Of a stretch of DNA of 64,000 nucleotides, positions 8,582 through 17,851 are shown piece after piece. How positions within the stretch are numbered: the first letter of the stretch is position 1; each line of letters starts with the position of its first letter. The notes under the pieces were generated by a model. The model was not told the origin of the DNA, ran no database searches, and saw nothing but the letters and a program-made list of their open reading frames with translations. Origin of the DNA: Lewinellaceae bacterium (GTDB lineage Bacteria; Bacteroidota; Bacteroidia; Chitinophagales; Saprospiraceae); contig JACJXX010000002.1 of the NCBI GenBank assembly GCA_020636435.1, positions 124,001-188,000 on the forward strand, read 5' to 3'. The position numbers and the translations under genes are program-made.

Positions 8582-9307
8582 TTACACGCTCAACTGCAAC
8601 TCAATCTCCGGCATCTCATCATAAGTCTTGCCATTCAACATTCTTCCATTTTTCTTTTTATTCTTCCCTCCCCACTGCTTGAAGAAGAACGCGACTTCAT
8701 GCTTTTCGCATTGCTCTTGAATGTCGATAACCCAATCCGGCTCCATCGGCCGGGGATTGTGGCCGCTTTCGCCGCCGACAATAACCCAGTCAATATTATC
8801 CAGGTTCAGGTTGGGCAAGGGGCCAAGCAAAGGTTCAAGAGAGAGGAATTTCACCCGGGCATTGGTCCGCCTCAACAGTTCTATTCGGTGCTCCACCTTT
8901 TGGTTTTCCACCGATACGCCCATCCAGATGTTGTGGGGCCACTTCAATTCCGGGTCTAATTCCAGCAGGCGCTCCGCCCGTTTTGTCAACACCTGAAAGA
9001 CATGCTGCGGGTTTTCCCTCATCACCCGGAATACTTCTTTGATAAAATCTAACGGTATTTCTTCGTGAAACAAATCACTCATCGAGTTCACGAAAACGAT
9101 TTTTGACTTTTTCCAGGTATAAGGCACTTTTAAAGCTTCGGGATGGATTCGGACTTCAAAATTGTCTTTATATTTCTCAACCCCCATCGCCTGAAGCCGC
9201 TTCGACATGATCTCGGCGTAACAAAATTTGCAGCCCTGGGAGACTTTGGAGCAGCCTGTGGTGGGGTTCCAGGTCATTTCGGTCCATTCTATGCTTGATT
9301 GAGCCAT
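8582..9307 (-). CDS. Gp37/Gp68-family (DUF5131) three-Cys-motif protein
   Basis: 241 residues, ATG at 9305-9307. The N terminus IEWTEMTWNPTTGCSKVSQGCKFCYAE carries the three-cysteine C-x6-C-x2-C cluster of the phage Gp37/Gp68 family, which resembles radical-SAM enzymes. It also has the VSVENQ and VIVGGESG motifs and FFFKQWGG at the end. It begins one base after the TcmP stop, the usual two-gene pairing of this family. The chemistry is not established; an iron-sulphur, SAM-dependent reaction is inferred from the family resemblance. Confidence 0.9.
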   Translation of the reverse strand: MAQSSIEWTEMTWNPTTGCSKVSQGCKFCYAEIMSKRLQAMGVEKYKDNFEVRIHPEALKVPYTWKKSKIVFVNSMSDLFHEEIPLDFIKEVFRVMRENPQHVFQVLTKRAERLLELDPELKWPHNIWMGVSVENQKVEHRIELLRRTNARVKFLSLEPLLGPLPNLNLDNIDWVIVGGESGHNPRPMEPDWVIDIQEQCEKHEVAFFFKQWGGKNKKKNGRMLNGKTYDEMPEIELQLSV

Positions 9308-9308
9308 T

Positions 9309-10427
9309 TTAGTTTAGTTTGTAGTAAACCCTATTCGGATTATTCTTGTAATTGTCATAGCTTATATAAAAAGCCGACCTTCTTACTTTCTCACCGCCAT
9401 CAGACAAAGTTAACAATTTGTTTTTATTCTGCCAATTTTTAAACACCTCGTTTGCATGTGTTGGCAGAAAGCCCTGATGTAAAACAAATTCATATACATC
9501 TCCATTGTACTTCTTCTCTTCCTTAAGGAAAACTTCCAACGCCTCCGCTAGCTTATTGGTCTTGAAAGAAGAAAATAAGTCAAAAGTCGTTTCATAACTC
9601 CACCCTCTCCCCTGATCGCTATCAAGTTCCCATTTTGCCTCCAGCATTTTTTCAAAACCTCTTATGTGGCTGGAAAAAAAGAAAAGGCAATAAACCGTTT
9701 TGGGATCTTTCTGAATGGTAAAAGTGTCCACGAAAAAATCAGCTCCGAGGTATTGACGAAAACCATTTTTCATCTGGTCAATAAAACTCCAAACAGATGT
9801 ATTTTCTTCCCATTTTTCGTAGTCAACGATTTCACCTATGAATTCCATCAAAGCCTTTGGAGTCCCATTCTTATCAAACCTGTACATGAATTGAGTAGGC
9901 AAAAACAATAAAACCTCACTGTTTTTTGCCTCTAAAAGTTTTTGTATTTCCGATGCTTTCACCTCTTTGTATCCGTAAGGATCAATAAAAATGAAGGCTT
10001 TTTCTTTTTGGGACTTGCCTAATGCCTTAGCTAATTGTTCTATGAAGTGTTTATAATCAAGATTCGAAAAATGAAGTTTTCCAAACTCTTGATAATGTAA
10101 GTTTTTCTGGTTAATCACCCGCTTTAGCTTCTCAATTTTTACTGGATTGATATCATTGAAATGAACATCAACTGAAGGAATATTATTATTCTTTGCCTTA
10201 TTGATGAAGTGTAGGTTCTTTACTTTATTCATAATTACAATAGGGCTTCCTTCTCCTCCATTGTCATAAACTCCCTCTCCACAGAAAAGGTCATATACCT
10301 TAATCCTGTTTGTAAAACCATCATTTGAGATAATATTCAGGAACCGATCCAAATATCTGCCCAATAGATCGACCTTAGCTTTGGAATGCTCCATCAGGAT
10401 TTTTTGAGAGTCAATTTTCTTTGCCAT
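9309..10427 (-). CDS. tcmP: Three-Cys-motif partner protein TcmP
   Basis: 372 residues taking ATG 10425-10427 (MAKKIDSQK), which fits the family better than the longer frame beginning at 10475. TcmP hallmarks seen are a Rossmann-like VYDLFCGEGVYDNG glycine-rich motif and FIDPYGY, similar to class I methyltransferases, followed by a C-terminal helical region. TcmP proteins are named for sitting beside Gp37/Gp68 three-Cys proteins, as here (1-base gap). The gene is clearly more AT-rich than the chromosome to its left, which suggests transfer. An attC-like site lies 140 bases upstream of its start. Function unknown; a modification or defence role is speculation. Confidence 0.88.
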   Translation of the reverse strand: MAKKIDSQKILMEHSKAKVDLLGRYLDRFLNIISNDGFTNRIKVYDLFCGEGVYDNGGEGSPIVIMNKVKNLHFINKAKNNNIPSVDVHFNDINPVKIEKLKRVINQKNLHYQEFGKLHFSNLDYKHFIEQLAKALGKSQKEKAFIFIDPYGYKEVKASEIQKLLEAKNSEVLLFLPTQFMYRFDKNGTPKALMEFIGEIVDYEKWEENTSVWSFIDQMKNGFRQYLGADFFVDTFTIQKDPKTVYCLFFFSSHIRGFEKMLEAKWELDSDQGRGWSYETTFDLFSSFKTNKLAEALEVFLKEEKKYNGDVYEFVLHQGFLPTHANEVFKNWQNKNKLLTLSDGGEKVRRSAFYISYDNYKNNPNRVYYKLN

Positions 10428-10566
10428 TTTATTCAAATTTTGGGAGTATAGGAAAGGAAAATCCTTTGAAATCAACCTCTACCTCTTAATTATTCTACAT
10501 TCCGCCTGCGCCCTCGATGAGCAGGCTTCATTCAATACCCATGATTCCTCGATGTTCCCCGGCTTC

Positions 10567-10649
10567 GTTCAACAGAGCGCCAACGCTATCCCGCTTTCAA
10601 GTGCGGCCGTCGCTGCGCTCCGCCTCGCTTTGGCGCTTTATTGTTAGGC
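10567..10649 (-). other. Integron attC-like recombination site
   Basis: On the minus strand the site reads R'' GCCTAAC (10649-10643), a 5-base spacer, L'' AGCGCCAA (10637-10630), a 46-base GC-rich centre, L' TTGGCGCT (10583-10576), a 2-base spacer, and R' GTTGAAC (10573-10567). L''/L' are exact inverted repeats; R'' fits RYYYAAC and R' fits GTTRRRY, the two consensus cores of attC sites. It starts 7 bases after the stop of the caspase gene and has the same orientation, exactly as in a gene cassette. No integrase or attI is in the window. Confidence 0.65.
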
Positions 10650-10656
10650 GAATCAA

Positions 10657-12003
10657 TCACAATACTTTAATCATTAAACCTATTATCAAAACAATTAATG
10701 TCAAAACAATTATGACTAATGCTAGTATAATTCTATTTTGAGAGTTAAGCTTACTTGTTATCATTTCCTCCATACTGAACTCTTTTCCACTCAAACGTCT
10801 AGTTATTTCTTTGTAATAGCCGCCTTCTTTTCCATACTCTTTAAGATATTCAATATATAACTCATCTTTATTTTCCTTAATCGCCTTTTCATATAAAGCC
10901 TTTTCTTCCTTTAGCTTCATAATTGCTTTTATCCTTTCTTTCGCATATTTTTCGTTCTCTTGTTTCCTTTTATAAGGTTTATTCAAGTAACTCCAATAAA
11001 GGTCATAATCATCAGTTTCTTTAGCTATACTAAAGTCTTCTTCTTCCTCTTTCTCATCCATCAACCTCTGTATTTCTATTTTAGCCTCTTTTATATGAAG
11101 CTTCTCTTTAGAGTTTTCTAAATAACTTTTAAATCCATCGATTGCGTTTTTTGAAAGGGCATTAAAAAAAGTAATATGATCATATACTTTTTCAGCATTA
11201 TCACTGTCAGGGTATTTTTTTAAATAGTCTTCAAAATCGGTTACCTCCCTAGATCTTTTAATAGTAAGGTAATCCAGATGTTCTCTTGCCTTTTCAGTAT
11301 GATTACCCTCGGGAAAAAAATTTAAATAAATATTAAATGAATCTATACTTCCAATTTCCAACGCCTCTTTAAATGCCTTCTTGTCGTTTAATTCTTGTAA
11401 CAAGTCTTTTCGAACCTCTTGAACTTTGATGGCCTCTTCGCTCTTTTCAAATTTTAACAAAAAACGATCACATAACTCTAATTTTTCTTCTCCTTTAGCC
11501 GCTAAAATCTTATCCATCAAATCGTTTATTTGTACCTCAACAACTAGGTGTTCAAGTTTATTTTCTACAACCTGCTTTTTGCTATCTTCTTCCTGAAATT
11601 CCTCTAAATATTCTTTGCATAGATTTATGGAGTCCTCATTTAATATCTTTTGATACAATGCCTCTTTTCGCTCCTCCCTTTCAATGGAGTATATATTTTC
11701 TTGAGCATCTTTTCTCATTAACCCTTTTGGATAGGTTTGCAAGTAAACATTAAAGCCTTCCTTTGTCGACAGCGTTTTAAAATACTCGATTTCGTTAATC
11801 CTTTCTTTTGCCTCATCGATAAAAATACCGTCCAATTCTTCAAAGTCTCGAAGATAGTCTTTAAAATCTTCAATTTTTTTGCTTAACTCGGCGACTTCAA
11901 ATGACTCTCTTTCCTTCTCTTGAAGCCTCTCTAATATATCACCACTCATATCATCGGCAAAATCAACCCCTTTGTATTTTTCAATAAATTGATTTAAGCT
12001 ATA
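10657..12003 (-). pseudogene. Caspase-repeat protein, C-terminal piece (split by IS630)
   Basis: The C-terminal ~448 residues of the broken caspase gene. They consist of degenerate ~40-residue helical repeats with a pattern like F-x2-YL-x2-(Y/F)P-x-G-x5-A-x3-I (for example SFNIYLNFFPEGNHTEKARE and FEDYLKKYPDSDNAEK), then a single C-terminal membrane helix (ILALVIIVLTLIVLIIGLMI). The present open frame runs on to 12048, but the first ~15 codons belong to the IS630 end. Joining base 12001 to 13158 restores ...KKSDSVYSLNQF... in frame. The piece is AT-rich. It would be a tail-anchored membrane scaffold in the intact protein. Confidence 0.8.
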
Positions 12004-13157
12004 CACCGCTCGGTCACCAGAGGTGAAAATGTTGTCAAGCCACCTCAAGGAGCTGAAATTTAAGGTTCATCAACTCGTTGATTTCCTCCTCGTGCAACCC
12101 CTCATTGACTTCGTCAATAAAGTTGTCAATGGCTTCAACGAAGCCTTGCTTGGTTGGGTAATGGAAGCCAGCCAGGACTTGCTTTTTGAGGTATTTCCAA
12201 AACCGCTCGATAAGGTTCAGGTTAGGGGAATATGGGGGTAGGAAAACCAAGTGAACCCGGTATTTCCTGGCTGCCTTGGCCACCAATTCGCACCTTTGAT
12301 AGCGGGCATTGTCCAAAACCAGGTATATGCTCCTGCCGGGCAGCTCTTCGCGAAGGAAGCTAATGAGCTCGACAACTGTTGTTGCCTTGATATAATCTGT
12401 AGTGCTGATGCTGTACAATTCATGCGTGGCCGCATGCATAGCCCCCAGGATGTTCACTCGCTGCCGGCCGCTTGATGTCCTGACGCAGACGGGCTTCTCG
12501 CTCCATACATGGCCACTATGAAAGCCTTGTACAGGGTGTGCCGCATCGACAAAGAACACGTCCGCCACTCCTCGTGTGGCCTTGTCCAGCAAGGGGTTCA
12601 ACTCCTGCTCAAGGAAAGCTGCCTGCTTGGCGGCCAGCTCTTTGATAGGCAGCTTCCCTCCTGGCAGGGGGCGGAACTTGCGATAGCGAAACTTGAGTAC
12701 GTGCTTGACAAATTTGCGCACTTGAGTCATTCCGCGCTCCAAGCCGGTAAGCTGCTTGATCCGTTTGCGCGCCTCGCTGGCACAACGTGGCGGATCCTTG
12801 TCAAAATCTGCCTTGATCTTGTCAGCATAGTTCACCAAGTCGCTGGAAGGGCGGTAGCGCTCTACTGCCAGCAGCCCGGCCCGCCCCCGTTCCATATAGG
12901 CCTTCGTCCAGCGGGTAACCGAATTGGGGTGTACATCAGCTACCTCGGCGCAGGGCCCGGGACGAAGCCCCTTGGCCCGAAGATATAGTACATGCATGCG
13001 TTGGCGGATTAATGGTGAACTACCGTACTTTTTGTAGTATCTTGCGTGTTCATAGTCAGCTTCGCTGATTATCGGAGAGTACATATTTTACAGGTTTGGT
13101 TACCCACAAAGATAGGTACTCTCCAACTTTTCACCTCTAGTGACCGCGCTTAGTATA
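12004..13157 (-). mobile_element. IS630-family insertion sequence
   Basis: About 1.15 kb. The ends share an imperfect inverted repeat: left CGGTCACCAGAGGTGAAAA (from 12011), right, reversed, CGGTCACTAGAGGTGAAAA (13129-13147). Both ends abut TA, the target of IS630/mariner elements; because the right flank is TATATA the right boundary is uncertain by 2-4 bases. It is inserted in the caspase gene, and its removal with one TA kept restores the frame. Confidence 0.85.
12035..13084 (-). CDS. IS630-family transposase
   Basis: 349 residues, ATG at 13082-13084. The N-terminal half holds a helix-turn-helix (VADVHPNSVTRWTKAY), the C-terminal half a DDE catalytic core: first Asp in FFVDAAHP, second Asp in YLVLDNARYQ, and Glu in SPNLNLIERFWKYLK. 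The ORF is full length and intact for the family, so the element may still be active. It lies inside terminal repeats at 12011 and 13147. Confidence 0.95.
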   Translation of the reverse strand: MYSPIISEADYEHARYYKKYGSSPLIRQRMHVLYLRAKGLRPGPCAEVADVHPNSVTRWTKAYMERGRAGLLAVERYRPSSDLVNYADKIKADFDKDPPRCASEARKRIKQLTGLERGMTQVRKFVKHVLKFRYRKFRPLPGGKLPIKELAAKQAAFLEQELNPLLDKATRGVADVFFVDAAHPVQGFHSGHVWSEKPVCVRTSSGRQRVNILGAMHAATHELYSISTTDYIKATTVVELISFLREELPGRSIYLVLDNARYQRCELVAKAARKYRVHLVFLPPYSPNLNLIERFWKYLKKQVLAGFHYPTKQGFVEAIDNFIDEVNEGLHEEEINELMNLKFQLLEVA

Positions 13158-13655
13158 TATACGGAATCGCTTTTCTTTGCTTCTTTGTACTCCTTATGAC
13201 ATTGAGCTTCAATTGAGCTTAAATACTCGTTTATAGAAGATAGAGTAGATTCATTTTCAAGCTTTTCTGGTTCAGTCAAACCATTAATCTCTTCTCTTAG
13301 TTCATACAGGAAATTGACTCTACCCTCTTCTACCGCCTTCTCGTATGCCTCAGCAATTTTTTCAGCATTCTCTTTGATAGAGACTTTCGAATACTCTCGA
13401 TTTGCTTCTTTTATATACTCACCATCGCCACCAAAACTATCTATATACTTTTTTAATTTTTCACGTTTTCTCCCAACATTATCCTCCTCAATTGCATCAA
13501 TCCATGCATCTAAATCTTTCATTTTCTTTGCAGCTTCTGATGTGAATTTTCCGAACTTGTACTTTAGCAAATATTCTGCAAACCTAGCTCTTCGATTTCT
13601 TTCGCTAGATCTTTTATCTGGTATTGCTTCCCAGTCATTAACATCAGCTAAATCC
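13158..13655 (-). pseudogene. Caspase-repeat protein, middle piece between two IS
   Basis: About 166 codons isolated between the IS630 element and the zinc-finger DDE element. The present open frame (13100-13684) includes IS bases at both ends, and its apparent ATG (13682-13684) lies inside the terminal repeat of the upstream element. The real sequence starts ...KDLADVNDWEAIPDK and ends ...EYKEAKKSDSV; it is charged and helical. It joins without loss to the caspase piece (codon AA from 15423-15424 plus G from 13655) and to the C-terminal piece. Together the three segments make 2,991 bases, 997 codons. Confidence 0.8.
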
Positions 13656-13663
13656 TTTTGAAG

Positions 13664-15422
13664 CATAGTTCGCACATATTGCATATAAATACGTTACCAA
13701 TGCATGGAAGAGTTATCAACAAAGTTAAACCAAGGCGAGGCCAAAGAGAAATTATTGCTAAAGATACCGTATAAGGATTGCGTAAATTGCGGCACTCCCC
13801 TGGTGAAAACCCACACCCGGCGGAGCTTGCAAGATTTAAAAGGCCATTATTACCTGGATATAGAGCTAGGGCGGTGCATTAATGAAAGGTGTAGCTGTAA
13901 AGGCATACGGGTATATCCAAAGGCGTACAGGAGGCTAATCTACCCAAAATCGGATTACAGTTTAGCCGTCTATGCGCAAATCGGCTATCAACGCCTGAAC
14001 CTGAAGCGCAGCGTCAGCGAGATTTTAGAAGAAGTAAAACGCCTATACCCGCATTTGAAAATGGGAGAACGCAGCGTAGAAAACATATACAAGCGGGTTC
14101 AAATGTGTTTATGCGAACGCGAGAGCGACAAAGAGCGGCTAAAAAAGCGATTGAAAAGCTCGGGCATAGCCCAGTTGTGCCTAACCGTAGACGGCATAGC
14201 GCCGGAGCAGGGCAATTCGGTTTTGTATGTGGTTAGAGAAGCTCAAAGCGGGATTATTTTATTTGGGCGCTATTTGGAACACAGCGACGCGCCTCATTTA
14301 GAGAAGGGCTTGTTTAGGCCCTTGAAAGGCTTAACGGACAAGTTGGGCATTGAAGTTGGGGGGTGGCTATGCGACAAGCAAAACGGCTTTATCCCAGCCA
14401 TAGAGCAAGTATTTGAAGGGGTTCCTATCCATATGTGCCAGGCGCATTTCCTCAAAGCCATGGGCAAGCCTGTGCAGCAGGCGGACAGCCAAATGGGCAA
14501 GGCTATAAAAAAAAACTCCGGGGCTTAAAGCAAATAGAAAAAGATTTAGAGCAGCTTGGCCAGCAGGCTGCCCCGGGCTTGTCCAAACAACAACAAAGCG
14601 CAATAGCTACCCTGTGCCTATTGCCTCGAAGCTGGATCAAGCGCTCGTTGAGCGCCAATTATGAATTAAGAGGCGTACAAATGTACGAGCAATTCTCCAG
14701 CGCTATCGAAACCATTGAGAAAATGCAACAAATACAACCCCACCCCTTATTGAAGCGCTTGGCCAAGCTATTGGCTGGCAGTTTGGAAGCCTGGCATGGC
14801 GCTTACCCGGATTTAAAAATAGGGCAAAGCTTTTTGGAACAGCTTGCCGGCTGCTTATATGGGCCAAAACAGCAAATGCCAGAAGACAAAAAGCCGCTGC
14901 GCCATGCCAAGGATTATCGCGAAAAACATACTGCGGCCGAGGTGAAGCAAAAGGCAGAGCAGCTTTTGGCCGAGTTTCAAAACCAACACAAGGCCGTTTC
15001 GCCTTTAGCGCGTTCATTTGTCCGCCACTTTAACAACACCTATGACAATTGGAAAGCCAACCTGTTCACCTGCTATGATTACGGTTTTATCCCAAATGAC
15101 AATAATGCCTTGGAAGCTAGCCATAACCAGTTAAAGCGAGCTATTCGCAGGGCCACCGGGCATAAATCCAGCGCCAAGCCGCTGGTGGCGCAGGGGGAAC
15201 AACTAATATTTTGCAAACCTTATTTTAGCCAGCAGCCGCAACAATTCCTCAACGCTCTACAACAAGTGGATTTTAATAAAGTCAATCGTAGAAGAAAAAA
15301 ACTCCTCGACAAACAACGACAGCGAGGCCGCCAAATTAGGATTATTTATCACACAGAAAAAGCCTTGGGCGAGGCTCTAAATGAATGGATTATTATTTAA
15401 TATGCTCTATGTGCGAACTATG
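13664..15422 (+). mobile_element. Zinc-finger DDE insertion sequence with 8-bp target duplication
   Basis: A 1,759-bp element with inverted ends CATAGTTCGCACATA (13664-13678, and reversed at 15408-15422); similarity continues inward through GCATAT after two mismatches. It is flanked by a perfect 8-bp direct repeat TTTTGAAG at 13656-13663 and 15423-15430. Deleting the element and one copy of the repeat rejoins the caspase gene in frame, which proves the insertion point. The 8-bp duplication and zinc-finger transposase resemble ISL3-type elements; the family is not certain. Confidence 0.88.
13704..15400 (+). CDS. DDE transposase, split by a -1 frameshift
   Basis: Two frames make one transposase. 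The first (13704-14528, 274 codons) has an N-terminal zinc-finger (CVNCGTPL...CINERCSCKG) and a likely first catalytic Asp in LTVDGIAPEQG. The second (usable from about 14508 to 15400) lies in the -1 frame and carries the C-terminal half with NALEASHNQLKR, where the catalytic Glu is expected. They meet at a run of nine A (14507-14515, GCTAT-A9-CTCC), a classic slippage sequence, so programmed -1 frameshifting would give a full-length protein of about 565 residues. A simple indel that killed the transposase is the alternative. Confidence 0.75.
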
Positions 15423-16570
15423 TTTTGAAGATTAGCTCGAATTCGTTTTGAATTAGTTACATATCTACTTTTGGGAAATTCTTGTTCAAACAATTTGAAA
15501 TCTTCAATATTCCGGCTTGACCTTATTGTGTTCCATTTTATTTCCGCGCTTTGATCTTGTGTAATTCCACTTTTATTCTTCTGTAATAAAGTCAATAACG
15601 CTTTTGACTCTTCTAAATATTTTGGATTATCTATTTTTGGCTTAGTACAAAAGTTATTAATGATATTATAAGCTTGCTCAATATGGCTCAACCATTCTTC
15701 CCGTTCCTTGATTAATTCTAACTTTCTTTTTCGAGCCTTCTCGAAGTACCCAGAATTGTCTGATGAAAACTTTTGCATAAATCCTTCATAGCCTTCAATT
15801 GTGTCTTCTTTTTTAGCTTCATTCCATTGCGCGTATTCATCGTTTCTTAACAAGAAGTAGAACTCTCCACCTTCATGATTACTGAAATAACCATCTCTTG
15901 GATTGGAATTATAATTATGATTTTTAAATTCTTCTCTAGTGTAGTTAATTATTTCTGATAGGGATAGTTCATATTTATTAACATTCTCCTTAAGCATGCT
16001 AATAATAGATTTGACAAAAGGGCTATTTCTAAAGTTACTAGAATCTTCTTCATCGACCAGTTGGTCAGTAACTCCAGACGTAAAAACAACTCTAGATTTA
16101 AATTCATTCTTTACACTTGTCGGATTATGTAATATATACGGTTGATTAAAAATATTACCCGAATAACAGGAATTTACTATAACTGCTATATTCTTTGCTT
16201 TATCAATGCCTTTTATTTCATCAAACAACATAGAAACCCTAAACCATGAATGAGTCTCTTCTTCTAAGCTATTTTTCAACAGCCAAAACGGAACATCGTC
16301 TTTTGTCTTTCCATGACCATTGTATATGATTAGAACAGAATCATTAGGCTTAATTTTCCCTTTTAACTTATTAAAAGTCTTTTCTATATTATTTAAGTTC
16401 ACATTGTCGTTGTGCAACTTTTCATGCAGTTCCACTTTATATTTTTCTGTCAAAATCTCAACCAAATCATCAGAATCTTTTACAGAATTGGGAAGATTCT
16501 CGAAATGATCGTACTCGGAAATTGCAAATGAAATCAAGTAAGTTGAAGGCATTTCGTTAACAGTAATCAT
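15407..16570 (-). pseudogene. Caspase (C14-like) peptidase, N-terminal piece of a split gene
   Basis: 387 codons remain open, of which the last four come from the inserted element. Residues 8-250 are a caspase-like p20/p10 domain: His86 in IIYNGHGK and Cys135 in VIVNSCYSGN form the catalytic dyad. From about residue 250 the helical repeats begin (YAQWNEAKKEDTIEGYEGF, then FKLFEQEFPKSRY). ATG 16568-16570 overlaps the stop of the upstream nuclease-like gene by four bases (ATGA). The gene was once about 996 residues; the membrane-anchored C-terminal part is now cut off by two IS. Whether the separated caspase domain still works is unknown. Confidence 0.85.
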
Positions 16571-17493
16571 AAAGCAGTGTTCCTTTTTCTATGATAAATG
16601 ACATCTTTAGTTAAAATGACTCTGAATACAGGAGCAAATTCATCTCTTTTTGAAACCTCCTCCTTAGATAAAAGTATTTGATGTAAATCTATTGAGGATA
16701 CAAATCTTCGAGGGGGGGTATCGGCTGGCGGATTTATTTCTATCCAACCTGGATAGTTAACGATTTCATGTAATGAGTATAATTTCACCCTTGCATTCAA
16801 GGAGGTCAATTCCCCCCATTTTTTAGCTAAATTTTCGATGGATGAGATTTCTATAAGTGATGAAACAGGTTTAGCTGGTGGATGCAATTGATTAAAATTC
16901 AGTTTATCCTCGAAATACTCATAAAAGTATTTTTCACCAATGTAGAGTGCGCTTATTAAGGTACATCCGAAAAGCTCTGGGTAGGAATAACTATTCAAGT
17001 CAAATTCACCTTCAAAAAAATTATATAATAAGTAAAGTGGATACGATTCATGTTTTTGGCTGTATTCAAATAAAGAGTTAATTTGATATATTTCCTCACT
17101 TGGCCTGTACCATATTTTATCGTAGTTAGCTTCCGCTGAACTCTTTTTTTTATCTAAATATAACCTTTTAGCTTGGCATGGCATTATTATATATTTGTCG
17201 CGATCAAGCTCTAAAACAATTTCTAAATCATTACCATTTGCTTTTTCATTCGTTGAATGAAAGAGCCTGATTGGTAAAGGCATGTTATCCTCTAATATAA
17301 GTCTAGCAATTCCATATACTAACTCATTGGTAATTTGTACTTCACTTACACGTGAAACTATACCAGGATATTGGTAATGGAATTTTAACTTATCCCAGGT
17401 TAATATGGAAAAGCTAGAAAGCCAATCTTTAATATTTTTGGTTCTTTTGAAACTATCAATATAGAATTGATACTTATCAGAACTATAGGTCAT
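16567..17493 (-). CDS. DUF6615-like PD-(D/E)XK nuclease-fold protein
   Basis: 308 residues, ATG at 17491-17493. The core NGNDLEIVLELDRDKYIIMP then CQAKRLY gives a D-x-E...Q-x-K arrangement typical of the PD-(D/E)XK nuclease fold, followed by QINSLFEYSQKHESYPLYLLYN, which matches my memory of the DUF6615 family. The gene is AT-rich. Its stop overlaps the caspase start (ATGA), so the two are translationally coupled and likely form one functional unit: a putative nuclease effector with a caspase regulator or activator. Nuclease activity is inferred from the motif only. Confidence 0.7.
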   Translation of the reverse strand: MTYSSDKYQFYIDSFKRTKNIKDWLSSFSILTWDKLKFHYQYPGIVSRVSEVQITNELVYGIARLILEDNMPLPIRLFHSTNEKANGNDLEIVLELDRDKYIIMPCQAKRLYLDKKKSSAEANYDKIWYRPSEEIYQINSLFEYSQKHESYPLYLLYNFFEGEFDLNSYSYPELFGCTLISALYIGEKYFYEYFEDKLNFNQLHPPAKPVSSLIEISSIENLAKKWGELTSLNARVKLYSLHEIVNYPGWIEINPPADTPPRRFVSSIDLHQILLSKEEVSKRDEFAPVFRVILTKDVIYHRKRNTAL

Positions 17494-17851
17494 TTTCCAC
17501 TCTTATTTATTGATTTCTTGTTTCGCCTAAATTTGTATAAATATCCCCCCTATTACCTTTATACCCCCTATCTACCCCAATCCATTTACAAACGACTACC
17601 CCGCCCGCAGGGCCATCCCCTCTCCCCGCAAACGCTACGGCAGGCAGCACAATTTAAACTCGTCCCCACATAATACACCATTTGCATGCATCCCTTCCGT
17701 CTTTCCTGCAATGGGGCACACCCCATTTAACCCATCCCGTACTTATGTTGCTATTCGTTTGGCAAGCCTCCGCGCGCTCCCCCAAATCTAACACTGTATT
17801 CCACAAGGAGCAAGGAAAGCCATCTATTTTTTTAAAGTGAGGGGTTACGGT
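17494..17851. other. Intergenic, upstream of the nuclease-caspase operon
   Basis: AT-rich near 17494-17580 and then GC-rich. It must hold the promoter of the minus-strand operon; a TA-rich stretch (TTTGTATAAATA on the plus strand near 17533) is present, but no clear TAnnTTTG element could be placed. No gene seen. Confidence 0.4.

Noticed and set aside
8582..9307. Gp37/Gp68 protein as evidence of a prophage
   Set aside because: No structural, integrase or lysis genes nearby; this family is common outside phages.
10517..10741. 74-codon plus-strand frame between TcmP and the caspase piece
   Set aside because: It runs through the attC-like site; low-quality translation.
13100..13684. A stand-alone 194-residue gene
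   Set aside because: Its start codon and its end are both inside IS termini; it is a middle piece of the split caspase gene.
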